Part shown: in pieces, positions 1-8,138 of the stretch
Layout of the letters: every line of letters starts with the position of its first letter
Numbering within the stretch: position 1 is the stretch's first letter
Source of the DNA: Sedimentisphaerales bacterium
GTDB taxonomy: Bacteria > Planctomycetota > Phycisphaerae > Sedimentisphaerales > Anaerobacaceae
Direction of reading: 5' to 3'
Assembly: GCA_016933295.1 (NCBI GenBank)
Contig: JAFGBG010000149.1
Coordinates: forward strand, 1 to 43,460
DNA: 43,460 nucleotides
The notes under the pieces: model-generated
The model's input: only the letters and a program-made list of their open reading frames with translations
What the model was told of the DNA's origin: nothing
The model's database searches: none
Position numbers and translations under genes: made by a program

Positions 1-7
1 GAAAAGA

Positions 8-595
8 GTGCCAAGCATCTGTCAAGAAGAACTTATCGCTATGCAGCGGTGTCGGCGGGGCTCAAGGAAGGCTTTTGAAGTTTTTGTAAACAAGTATATG
101 AAAGACGCGTATTTTATTGCTCTGGGGCTTGTCGGGAATCGCGAGGACGCCCTGGAATTGTCGCAGGAAGCTTTTGTAAGAGCATATCGGAACATCAAAA
201 GGGTCAAGCCCGACCGAAAATTCTTTCCATGGTTCTACCAGATTTTGAAGAATCTTTGCGTGAGCCATTTGAGAAAAAGAAAGTATCGTAAGGCAAGCTC
301 TCTTGATGTCGAAGGTGCTCCGGAAGTGGAAGCGGCGGCGGACTGCTTTTCACCCGAGGCGGTGGCCAGAAGGAACGAAATAAAGGACAGGGTCTGGCAG
401 GCGATAGGCCGGCTTGATGAAAAGCATCGCGAGGTTATCATACTCAGGCACTTCCAAAATATGTCATACGATAAAATTGCCGAGATCCTTTGTTGCAATA
501 AAGGTACCGTGACAAGCAGATTATATTATGCGCGCAAGAAACTGGAAGAATTATTGGGCGCAGAGAAAGGAGGTATGCCGAATGACATGCCATGA
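8..595 (+). CDS. ECF-family RNA polymerase sigma factor (5' end may lie outside the window)
   Basis: Directs RNA polymerase to a special set of promoters, probably envelope stress genes. A region 2 core lies at about residues 20-90 (LSQEAFVRAYRN, then FFPWFYQILKNLCVSHLRKRK). A region 4 helix-turn-helix lies at about 130-185 (LDEKHREVIILRHFQNMSYD, then TVTSRLYYARKKLEEL). At 195 residues it has typical ECF size. The GTG at 8 is the first start visible, but the frame is open to the window edge, so the true start could be further upstream; ATG 41 is a shorter alternative. Its last 14 bases overlap the next gene, a zinc-finger anti-sigma factor, which is the usual arrangement for a sigma/anti-sigma pair under joint control. 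The family is clear; the regulon cannot be told from here. Confidence 0.9.
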   Translation: MPSICQEELIAMQRCRRGSRKAFEVFVNKYMKDAYFIALGLVGNREDALELSQEAFVRAYRNIKRVKPDRKFFPWFYQILKNLCVSHLRKRKYRKASSLDVEGAPEVEAAADCFSPEAVARRNEIKDRVWQAIGRLDEKHREVIILRHFQNMSYDKIAEILCCNKGTVTSRLYYARKKLEELLGAEKGGMPNDMP

Positions 596-1028
596 CTGGA
601 AAGACATGATGATGGGCTACCTGGACAATGAATTGGACGACGAGCAAAAGCGGCGATTCGAGGAACATCTGAAAGCTTGTTCCGAATGTACCGATGAGCT
701 TAGGGAGTTTCAAAAACTCAAAGAAATAACAGATGAAGTGACTCTGGTCGAACCGGAGGAAAAAATCTGGCAGGAATACTGGGGCGGTGTTTATAATCGA
801 ATCGAACGCGGTCTGGGCTGGATTTTATTATCTGTGGCGGGTATCATCCTGATAATCTACGGCGGTTTCAGGGCTATAGAAGGAATAATTAAGAATCAGG
901 ATGTTGCGATGATTTTGAAAGTAGGTCTTTTAATCCTTTTGACGGCTCTGGCGATATTATTTGTCTCGGTGCTTCGTGAGCGAATATTTTTCTGGACGAG
1001 AGATAGATATAAAAATGTAAGGAGATAA
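582..1028 (+). CDS. Membrane anti-sigma factor with zinc-finger (ZAS) domain
   Basis: Probably holds the upstream sigma factor inactive at the membrane. The N-terminus carries the anti-sigma zinc-finger signature: Cys3-His4 near the start, then H-x3-C-x2-C in EEHLKACSECTDEL. Two hydrophobic segments follow (about residues 80-105 and 110-138), with a short basic C-terminus. The start is set at ATG 582 because a strong AAAGGAGG lies eight bases upstream, inside the sigma gene, and because the zinc finger begins at once. The frame is open further upstream from 528, but that stretch only re-reads the sigma gene. The overlap with the sigma gene suggests translational coupling. A periplasmic sensor domain is almost absent, so the signal may be sensed in the membrane or through partner proteins. 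Confidence 0.87.
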   Translation: MTCHDWKDMMMGYLDNELDDEQKRRFEEHLKACSECTDELREFQKLKEITDEVTLVEPEEKIWQEYWGGVYNRIERGLGWILLSVAGIILIIYGGFRAIEGIIKNQDVAMILKVGLLILLTALAILFVSVLRERIFFWTRDRYKNVRR

Positions 1029-1032
1029 GGCA

Positions 1033-1347
1033 ATGATATTATCAACAACAGAAACGATATGCGGCAAAGATATTACCAAACAGCTCGGCCTTGTCCGGGG
1101 CAATACTATACGAGCGAGACATATCGGCAGAGATATTATGGCCGGGATTCGCAATATTGTCGGGGGAGAGGTCGAGGAATACACGAAACTGATGGCCGAG
1201 TCACGTGAGCAGGCGATTGACCGGATGGTAGAAGAGGCTCAAAAAATGGGTGCCAATGCCATCGTGGGGATTAAATTCTCTACTACGGAGGTAATGGGCA
1301 GGGCGGCGGAAATATTGGTTTATGGAACAGCCGTGGTTGTCGAGTGA
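1033..1347 (+). CDS. YbjQ/UPF0145-family protein
   Basis: A 104-residue protein that matches the YbjQ (UPF0145, putative heavy-metal-binding) family along its whole length. Seen: an N-terminal strand MILSTTETICGKDI, the conserved GNTIRARHIGRDIMAGIRN region, the stretch GGEVEEYTKLMAESREQA, and the end QKMGANAIVGIKFSTTEV. Members are soluble, form pentamers in solved structures, and have no settled function; metal binding is a prediction only. It starts four bases after the anti-sigma stop, with GGAGATAAGG as ribosome binding site, so it very probably belongs to the same operon. That places it in the sigma factor's own transcript. Confidence 0.85.
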   Translation: MILSTTETICGKDITKQLGLVRGNTIRARHIGRDIMAGIRNIVGGEVEEYTKLMAESREQAIDRMVEEAQKMGANAIVGIKFSTTEVMGRAAEILVYGTAVVVE

Positions 1348-1372
1348 TTGTATTAAGAAAGGTGACGGGAAA

Positions 1373-2797
1373 ATGCGAACAACTTTGAGAAAAATAATCT
1401 TTGCGGCTTTGATTCTAATAACTCTGCTGGCTGTTCCATGTTATTGCCAGCAGAAAAATATCGAAGGTATTTTGGTGGGGACTTTGGACGTCTCGGTTGC
1501 CAAGTTGCGCGTTGTGTTTAAGATAAGCAAGAACGAAGATGGCTCGCTTAACGCGACGATGGATAGTCCCGACCAGGGGGCTGAGGGTATTCCGGTAAGT
1601 AAAGTAAGCTTCGAGAATCCTAAATTAATGATTGAAGTAAATTCCATCAAAGGCAGTTTTGAGGGGACGTTGAAGGGTGATTCGTTTGAGGGGCAGTGGA
1701 AGCAGGGAGGAATGACTTTCCCGCTTGTTCTGAAGCATTCTGAAGAGATTCCCAAAAGAAATCGTCCACAGGAACCGAAGAAGCCATATCCTTATATTGA
1801 AGAAGAAGTACTCATAGAAAATGCACAAGCCGGTGTTAAACTTGCAGGAACGCTTACAATTTCTCGTTCGGATAAACCATGTGCCGCGGTTATTTTAATT
1901 TCCGGCTCCGGCGCCCAGGATCGTAATGAAGCAGTTTTTGGACATAAACCGTTTCTGGTTCTGGCTGATTACCTGACACGAAAAGGTATAGCCGTCTTGC
2001 GAGTCGATGATAGGGGAATAGGAGGTTCTACGGGAAATGCCGCAAATTCGACGAGTGAAGATTTCGCCGGTGATGTAATTGCAGAAGTTAATTTTCTAAA
2101 AAGCCGCAGGGAAATTGATTCAAACAAAATCGGATTGATAGGTCATAGCGAAGGGGGAATAATAGCACCGATGGTAGCGGCTCAAGTTCCCGATGATATA
2201 GGTTTTATTGTTTTATTAGCCGGTACCGGAGTCACGGGGAAAAAAATACTGTATTATCAGAATGACCTTGCTCAAAAACGTATCGGGGCAAGCGAGGAAA
2301 AACAAAAGATTCAAAGACAGACATTGGAAATAATATTTACAATAATCAAAACAGAAAAAGATGAAAAAAATATCGAGGAAAAAGTACGGGAGGTTTTAAC
2401 GAGTACGGTCGAGAAGCTTAGTCAGAAAGAAAAAGACGAGTTAGGTGACATAGAAATATTTTTTCAGACCCAGTTGGCAATAATAAAAAATCCCTGGATG
2501 CGTTTTTTTGTAAGTTATGATCCGAAACCGGCTTTGCGGAAAGTAAAATGTTCCGTGCTGGCACTTAACGGCCAGTTGGATAAACAAGTGGAGCCTAAGC
2601 AAAACCTGTCGGCAATAGAGGACGCCTTGAAGGCCGGAGGCAATAAAGATTATACGATAAAAGAGTTACCCGGCCTTAATCATTTGTTTCAACATGCCGA
2701 AACAGGCGATGTTTCCGAATATGCTGAAATAGAGGAAACTATTTCGACGGAAGTTCTCGAAATAATTTCAAAATGGATTCTTGAAAGAACTGAATAA
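1373..2797 (+). CDS. Exported alpha/beta hydrolase (serine hydrolase)
   Basis: A 474-residue secreted hydrolase. Residues 1-25 form a signal peptide (MRTTLRKIIFAALILITLLA, then a PCYC end that could also be a weak lipobox). Residues 30-125 look like a small beta-rich domain. From about 145 an alpha/beta hydrolase fold follows: oxyanion-loop ISGSGAQDRNE, DDRGIGGSTG, nucleophile elbow GHSEGG with Ser259, acid in LNGQLDKQVEP and catalytic His in LPGLNHLFQ. The full triad is therefore visible. The family (serine aminopeptidase/dienelactone-hydrolase like) covers esterases and peptidases, so the substrate is unknown. ATG 1373 is chosen because it gives the signal peptide and has AAAGGTGACGGG upstream; the longer frame from 1322 overlaps the preceding gene. 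Confidence 0.85.
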   Translation: MRTTLRKIIFAALILITLLAVPCYCQQKNIEGILVGTLDVSVAKLRVVFKISKNEDGSLNATMDSPDQGAEGIPVSKVSFENPKLMIEVNSIKGSFEGTLKGDSFEGQWKQGGMTFPLVLKHSEEIPKRNRPQEPKKPYPYIEEEVLIENAQAGVKLAGTLTISRSDKPCAAVILISGSGAQDRNEAVFGHKPFLVLADYLTRKGIAVLRVDDRGIGGSTGNAANSTSEDFAGDVIAEVNFLKSRREIDSNKIGLIGHSEGGIIAPMVAAQVPDDIGFIVLLAGTGVTGKKILYYQNDLAQKRIGASEEKQKIQRQTLEIIFTIIKTEKDEKNIEEKVREVLTSTVEKLSQKEKDELGDIEIFFQTQLAIIKNPWMRFFVSYDPKPALRKVKCSVLALNGQLDKQVEPKQNLSAIEDALKAGGNKDYTIKELPGLNHLFQHAETGDVSEYAEIEETISTEVLEIISKWILERTE

Positions 2798-2887
2798 ATT
2801 TAATGATTTTTTGGAAAGTTCAGGCGTATATTATTTGAGACATACATAATTCTGTCTGTCAAATGAAGCGAATTGAAGGGAAAGGAT

Positions 2888-3355
2888 ATGGATGGGATTA
2901 AAGAATTACTCAGGCCGGAATTGATTTGGTTTCTGGTCGGACTTGTGCTGCTGATTATGGAGTTTATGCTGCCGGGGCTGATTATCGCATTCTTCGGCGT
3001 TGGTGCCTGGATTGTGGCGATTGTATGTCTTTTAAGTGACTACGTATATGGTTCGATCAATACCCAGCTAATAATATTCATTTTCAGCTCGGTTCTGTCA
3101 CTGTTAATTTTAAGAAAGTGGGTCAAGGGAGTATTTCTTGGGCATTCGGAAGCACAACAGGACTTGAGAGAAGACCTGAAGGAATTCATCGGCGAGAGGG
3201 CGGTAGTGATAGAAGCCATCAAACCGAAGGTCGGCGGCAAAGTGGAATTACACGGGACCAACTGGGAAGCTCGGGCCGAGAGCGAAATCGCCGTCGGAAC
3301 GGTTGTCGAGATTGTCGACAAGGATAACATCACTCTGAAGGTCAGAGAAATATAG
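2888..3355 (+). CDS. NfeD-like membrane protein
   Basis: A short NfeD protein of 155 residues, the partner of stomatin/SPFH proteins. N-terminal hydrophobic helices at about 8-75 (LVGLVLLIMEFMLPGLIIAF matches the family's start) are followed by a small soluble OB-fold domain at about 95-155 (GERAVVIEAIKPKVGGKVEL, then the end VVEIVDKDNITLKVREI). It lacks the ClpP-like protease domain of long NfeD proteins. ATG 2888 is preferred over TTG 2873 because GAAGGGAAAGG lies just upstream. It opens the membrane cluster; the stomatin two genes downstream is its expected partner. NfeD-stomatin pairs are widespread in bacteria and archaea and are tied to membrane quality control or microdomains. Confidence 0.88.
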   Translation: MDGIKELLRPELIWFLVGLVLLIMEFMLPGLIIAFFGVGAWIVAIVCLLSDYVYGSINTQLIIFIFSSVLSLLILRKWVKGVFLGHSEAQQDLREDLKEFIGERAVVIEAIKPKVGGKVELHGTNWEARAESEIAVGTVVEIVDKDNITLKVREI

Positions 3356-3366
3356 GAGTGACGAAT

Positions 3367-3579
3367 ATGGGATTTCTCATCGCATTGATATTTATGGGAA
3401 TCGGATTTGGCGGATTGGTTTTATGGATATGGGCGCTAATCGATTGTATCAACAACGAAACCGACGAAGGTAACGAACGCGTGATCTGGGTGGTGGTTAT
3501 CGCCGCGGCACAGCTTATCGGCGCTCTGATTTATCTTATTGCCAGAAGACCGAAGCGAATGGCGACGCTCGGACATTGA
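3367..3579 (+). CDS. Small two-helix membrane protein, PLDc_N-like
   Basis: A 70-residue protein with two transmembrane segments, FLIALIFMGIGFGGLVLWIW and VIWVVVIAAAQLIGALIYLI, joined by the polar loop ALIDCINNETDEGNERV. This layout (a Trp-rich first helix, the acidic LID turn, a second helix, then an R-R-P tail) fits the PLDc_N domain found at the start of cardiolipin synthases and as a stand-alone protein. No phospholipase catalytic domain is present. ATG 3367 is chosen over GTG 3358, because AGGAG at 3354-3358 overlaps the NfeD stop and sits eight bases before it. Role unknown; its place between NfeD and stomatin suggests a membrane assembly factor. Confidence 0.8.
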   Translation: MGFLIALIFMGIGFGGLVLWIWALIDCINNETDEGNERVIWVVVIAAAQLIGALIYLIARRPKRMATLGH

Positions 3580-3633
3580 AAATAAAATTTCTAATCAGCT
3601 TAATATGAACTTTTTTTGGGAAAGGAGAAAGTC

Positions 3634-4578
3634 ATGGATTATATATTGACAATTATTCTTGTAGGCATTTCTTTATTTGCGTTAATTGTTTTTTTCAAGA
3701 CTATAAGGATTGTGCCGCAAAAGCAGGCATATATTATCGAGCGCCTCGGCAAGTATTCGAAGACTCTGGAGGCGGGTTTTCACATTCTGTTTCCATTTAT
3801 TGACAAAGTTGCATACCGACACACCCTGAAAGAGCAGGCGGTTGATGTGGCACCGCAACAGTGTATCACAAGAGACAACATCGCAGTGGAAGTTGACGGT
3901 ATCCTGTATATGCAGGTTGTCGATCCCAAAAAAGCCTCCTACGGAATCAATAATTATCAGTTTGCATCGGCGCAACTGGCCCAGACAACAATGAGAAGTG
4001 TCATGGGTAAGCTCGAACTGGATAAAACGTTCGAGGAAAGAGAGAATATTAACAGCGTGATTGTGGACGCCGTGGACAAGGCTTCTGACCCATGGGGCGT
4101 GAAAGTGACGCGTTACGAAGTCAAAAATATTATGCCGCCCCAGAGTATCAAAGACGCGATGGAAAAACAGATGCGCGCCGAACGTGAAAAACGAGCCACT
4201 ATTGCCGAATCTGAGGGTGACAGGCAAGCTAAAATTAACCGGGCCGAAGGTGACAGGCAGGAAATGATTGCACGCTCGGAAGGTGAAAAGCAAAGAAGGA
4301 TCAATGAAGCCGAAGGCCGGGCGGTTGAGATTCTAAGAGTTGCCGAGGCGACTGCCAACGGAATCCGGGAAATTGCCAAGGCGATTAACGAAGAAGGCGG
4401 CATTAACGCGGTCAATCTTAGAATCGCGGAGCAATATCTGGATGAGTTCGGCAAACTCGCGAAAACTAACAATTCGATAATTATCCCGACGAACCTGGCG
4501 GATATTGCCGGCGTGATTAAGGCGGCAACCAGCGTGATTAAAGACCAGTCTGTCCCGCAAACAGGCGAAGCGGCATAA
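3634..4578 (+). CDS. Stomatin/SPFH (band 7) family protein
   Basis: A 314-residue membrane scaffold of the stomatin/paraslipin (QmcA-like) group. One N-terminal membrane segment (residues 3-22) leads into the SPFH domain (RIVPQKQAYIIERLGKYSKT onward; conserved ITRDNIAVEVDGILYMQVVD and VMGKLELDKTFEERENIN). A long charged helix follows at about 185-250, with repeated units such as AEGDRQ and SEGEKQ, which is the oligomerising coiled-coil typical of the family. ATG 3634 has AAAGGAG upstream and is favoured over TTG 3616. Such proteins form large ring- or cage-like assemblies in the membrane and act with NfeD; both NfeD and this gene are in the same run of genes here. Confidence 0.93.
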   Translation: MDYILTIILVGISLFALIVFFKTIRIVPQKQAYIIERLGKYSKTLEAGFHILFPFIDKVAYRHTLKEQAVDVAPQQCITRDNIAVEVDGILYMQVVDPKKASYGINNYQFASAQLAQTTMRSVMGKLELDKTFEERENINSVIVDAVDKASDPWGVKVTRYEVKNIMPPQSIKDAMEKQMRAEREKRATIAESEGDRQAKINRAEGDRQEMIARSEGEKQRRINEAEGRAVEILRVAEATANGIREIAKAINEEGGINAVNLRIAEQYLDEFGKLAKTNNSIIIPTNLADIAGVIKAATSVIKDQSVPQTGEAA

Positions 4579-4615
4579 TACGAGCCGGTATGATTGATTT
4601 ATCAAGGAAACATGA

Positions 4616-5557
4616 ATGTTTGAGCAGCTAAACAAAGAACTGGTTGAAATCAAGGAGAAGCTTCGGGTTCGGCAAAAACTCATCAGCAATCTTGATAGAA
4701 CACAAAATATGCTGGGGGAACAAAGCTCTAAACTTAAAAAACTTGAATCTGTTCTGGAAAAGGAAGGGGCCGACGTTAAGAAGCTCGAAGGACTCAGCCT
4801 TGCCGGATTATTCCATTCCGTTCTTGGTGATAAACAGGCACAGCTTGAAAAAGAGCGACAGGAATATCTTGCCGCGAAACTAAAGTATGATGAATGTAAA
4901 TATTCCATATCTGCTCTTGGAAGTGACATAGACAGCATTAAGATTCGTATCGCCGGATTAGGAGACCTCGACGGGCGTTATAGGTCTGTTGTTGAGAAAA
5001 AGGAGCAGTTAATATCGCAGAGCAATAGTAAGAACACTTCGAAACTGATTGAGCTTTCAGAAGCCTTGGCCGATACACAGTCGGATATTAGAGAGTTCAA
5101 TGAGGCCATAGGAGCCGGTAAGGCGGTATTGACTGTTTTGGATGAAGTGGTGAATTCCCTCAAAAGCGCCAGAAACTGGGGCACTTTCGATATGCTTGGT
5201 GGCGGATTGATTACAACGGCAGTGAAGCATTCCCGAATCAACAAGGTAAGGGAATTGGTCCATCAGGTTCAACAGCAGCTGCGTATTTTTCAGCGCGAGC
5301 TGGCCGATGTGAATTCAATGACCGAGATTAAAATAGACATTGGTTCTTTTGTTACATTTGCGGACTACTTTTTTGATGGCCTTATCGTTGATTGGATTGT
5401 CCAGTCAAAAATTGTAAAGTCGTTGGAAAGTGCCGTTCAAGTTTCCGAACGTGTTCGCAATATTCTTGGGCAACTCCGGAGCGACCTGAAAAAGTCACAG
5501 GATAAAAGCCGAGACCTTAAGCGGCAGAAACAAAAGATCATCGAAGATGCTGTCTGA
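4616..5557 (+). CDS. Unrecognised coiled-coil protein with conserved-looking glycine-rich hydrophobic loop
   Basis: No family with a known job was recognised. The 313-residue protein has no signal peptide. Residues 1-55 and 75-170 are predicted by eye as charged coiled-coil helices. Residues 186-210 break this pattern with ARNWGTFDMLGGGLITTAVK followed by HSRINK, a Gly/Thr hydrophobic loop that could dip into a membrane or seal a bundle. Another non-polar stretch (about 250-270, FVTFADYFFDGLIVDWIV) is followed by a final coiled coil. ATG 4616 has AAGGAAA upstream; the ATG at 4612 is closed by a stop after three codons. It lies between the stomatin gene and the rhomboid gene with short spacers, so it is probably part of the same membrane-linked operon. 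Confidence 0.75.
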   Translation: MFEQLNKELVEIKEKLRVRQKLISNLDRTQNMLGEQSSKLKKLESVLEKEGADVKKLEGLSLAGLFHSVLGDKQAQLEKERQEYLAAKLKYDECKYSISALGSDIDSIKIRIAGLGDLDGRYRSVVEKKEQLISQSNSKNTSKLIELSEALADTQSDIREFNEAIGAGKAVLTVLDEVVNSLKSARNWGTFDMLGGGLITTAVKHSRINKVRELVHQVQQQLRIFQRELADVNSMTEIKIDIGSFVTFADYFFDGLIVDWIVQSKIVKSLESAVQVSERVRNILGQLRSDLKKSQDKSRDLKRQKQKIIEDAV

Positions 5558-5624
5558 ATTGAAAAAGGTTGATTCGGATTTGTTAATTCAATCGGCTCGG
5601 ATGACTTTTTAAGGAACATCGGCA

Positions 5625-6548
5625 ATGTTTATTCCCTATCGCGTAGATGTCCCCTTTAACCATCGACCGGTGATGAACTGGCTTATTGTCACCGGTGTCA
5701 TTTTTGTCTTTTTTATGCAGTTAACCGCAAATGCAGATTCTGTTATATCGGAAAAGATGTACAGTTTTGTTTTGGATGGGTGGGGAATCAAAGGGTTGCT
5801 CGGGCACATGTGGCTTCATGCAGGATTTGTGCATTTAATTGGGAACTTGATTTTTTTATGGATATTCGGAAACGCCGTCTGCTCGAAACTGGGGAACATT
5901 TTATATCTCCCGGTATATGTGGGATTAGGTCTGATAGCGGCAGTCAGCCATTTGATATTCGATAGTGATATGGCTGTTGGTGCAAGTGGAGCGATTAACG
6001 GGATTGTGGGGATGTACCTCGTTTTCTTTCCGGAAAATAATATAAGTTGCTTCTTTTTATTGTTTTTACGACCGATTTTTTTTTGTGTCTCAGGTTTCTG
6101 GTTGATTCTTTTATGGTTCGCTTTCGATTTGTTCGGAGCTTTCTATGGTTCGGGAGATGTGGCATATGTTGCTCATATCGGCGGATTTTTGGGCGGCGTT
6201 GGCCTGGCGGTTCTAATGTTGAAAATGAAATGGATCGATATGGAAAGGGACGAGAAATCAGTTTTGGACCTGTTATTGCCTAAGAAGAAAAACGTCCCGT
6301 CTGTATCGAGGGAAGAACTGGAATTCTGGCGGTATGAATTAAAGAAAAGGGACAGGAAAACAGCTAAGACGGTCATATCACCAAAGAAACAAGTTGCTAC
6401 CGAACGCGAACCGAAGGTGCAGTCGGTAAACGGATTTATACATTTTATTTGCTCGTGTGGGCAGAAAATCCAGGTAAGCAGGGAATATGCGGGAAGAACC
6501 GGACGATGTCCGAAGTGCTCGAAACGAGTTAAGATTCCGGAGAGATGA
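5625..6548 (+). CDS. Rhomboid-family intramembrane serine protease with C-terminal zinc ribbon
   Basis: Cuts membrane proteins within the bilayer. Six or so hydrophobic segments fill residues 15-200. The catalytic dyad is visible: Ser121 in GASGAINGIVGMY and His184 in AYVAHIGGFLGG. The family's HAGFVHLIGN motif, with its oxyanion Asn74, precedes them. Residues 205-270 form a charged linker. The C-terminus ends in a four-Cys zinc ribbon (Cys276, Cys278, Cys295, Cys298: CSCGQKIQ and GRCPKCSKRVKIP) of a kind often fused to planctomycete proteins. The ribbon could bind substrate or a partner. The stop overlaps the downstream protease region, so the two proteases are likely made from one transcript. 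Confidence 0.92.
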   Translation: MFIPYRVDVPFNHRPVMNWLIVTGVIFVFFMQLTANADSVISEKMYSFVLDGWGIKGLLGHMWLHAGFVHLIGNLIFLWIFGNAVCSKLGNILYLPVYVGLGLIAAVSHLIFDSDMAVGASGAINGIVGMYLVFFPENNISCFFLLFLRPIFFCVSGFWLILLWFAFDLFGAFYGSGDVAYVAHIGGFLGGVGLAVLMLKMKWIDMERDEKSVLDLLLPKKKNVPSVSREELEFWRYELKKRDRKTAKTVISPKKQVATEREPKVQSVNGFIHFICSCGQKIQVSREYAGRTGRCPKCSKRVKIPER

Positions 6549-6550
6549 TA

Positions 6551-7330
6551 ATGGGTTTTTTTAAGGCGGCTGGTGTTAATCGAAAGCTGTTTTTAATTTT
6601 GCTTGTTGCAGGTGTTCTTGCTTATATTGGATTAATACCGTATCTTATGTCTCTGACTGTGTCAAGTAAAGGACGATTGCCCCCTGTTCCATTTCCTGTA
6701 TTAATATCGGCAATGATTGTTCAGGCTATAGTATTATTTTCTATCGTAATTTTTGCCGGATTGTTTCTCGGGAAGAAAGTCGGCCTGGGGGCCTATGTTC
6801 TCGAAGCATGGCTGAATTCGGAAATTGTTAAGGAACGATTCAAATCGATTTTGAAGATTTCCGTATTCCTCGGTGTTTTGGTCGGGATATCCCTTTTCTT
6901 TTTGGATAGAGTTGCTTTCGCTTTTTTCATCGAGCCTATAACGTCATTCCAGGCGAAGCCGCCTTTATGGCAGAGAATTCTTGTATCATTTTACGGTGGA
7001 ATCGGTGAAGAAATCGTGATGAGACTTTTTTTGATGACTGTGATTGTCTGGATATCATCTAAGATTCAAAAGACGCAGACCGGCTTGCCGACAAAGTTGG
7101 GTATTTGGATTGCAATAATCCTTATTAGTGTTGTTTTTGGGCTTGGTCATCTACCGATGACGGCGAAATTCCAGCAAATTACAATTCTTGTTGTTTTCCG
7201 AGCGATTATCTTAAATGGTATCGCCGGGGTCGTTTTTGGCTGGTTATACTGGAAGAAAGGTCTGGAGTCGGCGATGATTTCTCATTTTTCAGCGGACATC
7301 ATCCTGCACGTAATTTTGCCGTTGTTTTAA
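6551..7330 (+). CDS. CPBP-family intramembrane glutamic/metalloprotease (CAAX/Abi type)
   Basis: A 259-residue multi-pass protein with about seven hydrophobic segments. It holds the family motifs in order: EExxxR (Glu153, Glu154, Arg158 in GIGEEIVMRLFLM), a histidine in FGLGHLPMT (His200), and a third motif, SHFSADIILH (His245). These form the active centre of Rce1/CAAX-like proteases. ATG 6551 is chosen because GGAGAG (6539-6544) sits six bases ahead; ATG 6545 would leave no spacing. It starts just after the rhomboid stop, so two intramembrane proteases of different classes end the membrane cluster. Bacterial members can process prenylated or peptide substrates, or act in bacteriocin immunity; the substrate here is unknown. 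Confidence 0.9.
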   Translation: MGFFKAAGVNRKLFLILLVAGVLAYIGLIPYLMSLTVSSKGRLPPVPFPVLISAMIVQAIVLFSIVIFAGLFLGKKVGLGAYVLEAWLNSEIVKERFKSILKISVFLGVLVGISLFFLDRVAFAFFIEPITSFQAKPPLWQRILVSFYGGIGEEIVMRLFLMTVIVWISSKIQKTQTGLPTKLGIWIAIILISVVFGLGHLPMTAKFQQITILVVFRAIILNGIAGVVFGWLYWKKGLESAMISHFSADIILHVILPLF

Positions 7331-7331
7331 C

Positions 7332-7340
7332 TGTTATAAT
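7332..7340 (+). promoter_or_regulatory. Candidate extended -10 promoter element upstream of the arginine decarboxylase
   Basis: TGTTATAAT is a perfect extended -10 (TGn-TATAAT), lying two bases after the CPBP stop. No good -35 is seen, as expected for this class. The same nine bases occur before tmk at 35307. It would give a leader of about 195 bases before pdaD. A short hairpin, CGGCAA-AAA-TTGCCG (7351-7365), falls just inside that leader, without a following T-run. The remainder of the 212-base spacer shows no clear element. Confidence 0.4.
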
Positions 7341-7542
7341 GTTATAAAAACGGCAAAAATTGCCGGCATCATTCCCTTGAATTCGGGGCTTATTTGGCAT
7401 TTATATGATGCTATATGGTGAAAATACTTTAAAATATGCCTTGTTTGTTGGATTTTCGTTGTATAGTAAATGCTGATATATATAATTCCAGTTTGAATGA
7501 CCATGATTGACTTATAAATCTAACTAATGTATGGAGATATAA

Positions 7543-8094
7543 ATGGGCAATCTTGTTCCTACCAAGGTATTTCTCACCAAAGGGCTTGGGCGGCATAAAT
7601 ACCAGCTCAAGTCTTTTGAAGAGGCGCTGAGAAAAGCTGGTGTTGCACAGCAGAATTTGGTCCAGGTTTCTTCGATTCTGCCGCCGAAATGCAAAGTGAT
7701 AAGCAGGGAAAATGGGCTTAGATCCCTTACACCAGGCGAGATATGTTATTGTGTAATGGCTCGCTCTGATACCGATGAGCATGGAAGAGTCGTTGCTTCC
7801 GGAATAGGTGTTGCTGTGCCGAGAGACCGTAGTCAGTGGGGATACCTGAGCGAGGTGCATGGGTATGGCATGAACCAGCAGGCGGCGGCCGATTTGGCGG
7901 AGGACCTGGCTGCGGGTATGTTGGGAACTACCCTTGGTTTGGAAGTTGATCCGAATCAGGCTTGGTCGGAGAAGGAACAGGTTTATAAGTCCAGCGGCCT
8001 GATTATCAGAACCTCAAATATCACACAGACGGCAAGAGGCCAGCAGGATCTCTGGACAACGACGGTTGCGCTTGCGGTATTTCTGTTCGATTAG
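7543..8094 (+). CDS. pdaD: Pyruvoyl-dependent arginine decarboxylase
   Basis: Converts arginine to agmatine and CO2, using a pyruvoyl group made by self-cleavage. Family features: the start GNLVPTKVFLTKGLGRHKYQ, the self-processing Ser-Ser pair at residues 43-44 in NLVQVSSILPP, and the following block with the conserved GEICYCVMARSDTD. The second Ser should become the pyruvoyl of the alpha chain after cleavage. The 183-residue length fits the archaeal/bacterial PvlArgDC family, which is also common in Chlamydiae and Planctomycetes. GGAGAT precedes ATG 7543. Agmatinase follows 44 bases later, so the two enzymes act in sequence to make putrescine. Confidence 0.93.
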   Translation: MGNLVPTKVFLTKGLGRHKYQLKSFEEALRKAGVAQQNLVQVSSILPPKCKVISRENGLRSLTPGEICYCVMARSDTDEHGRVVASGIGVAVPRDRSQWGYLSEVHGYGMNQQAAADLAEDLAAGMLGTTLGLEVDPNQAWSEKEQVYKSSGLIIRTSNITQTARGQQDLWTTTVALAVFLFD

Positions 8095-8138
8095 ATGAGT
8101 CGTTGTAAGGATTTTTAGAATTTTAAATTGGCTATGTT

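Noticed and set aside
7351-7365. Hairpin CGGCAA-AAA-TTGCCG as terminator of the membrane cluster
   Set aside because: The stem is short and no T-run follows on the + strand; it also lies downstream of a possible -10 element, so a terminator call is not supported.
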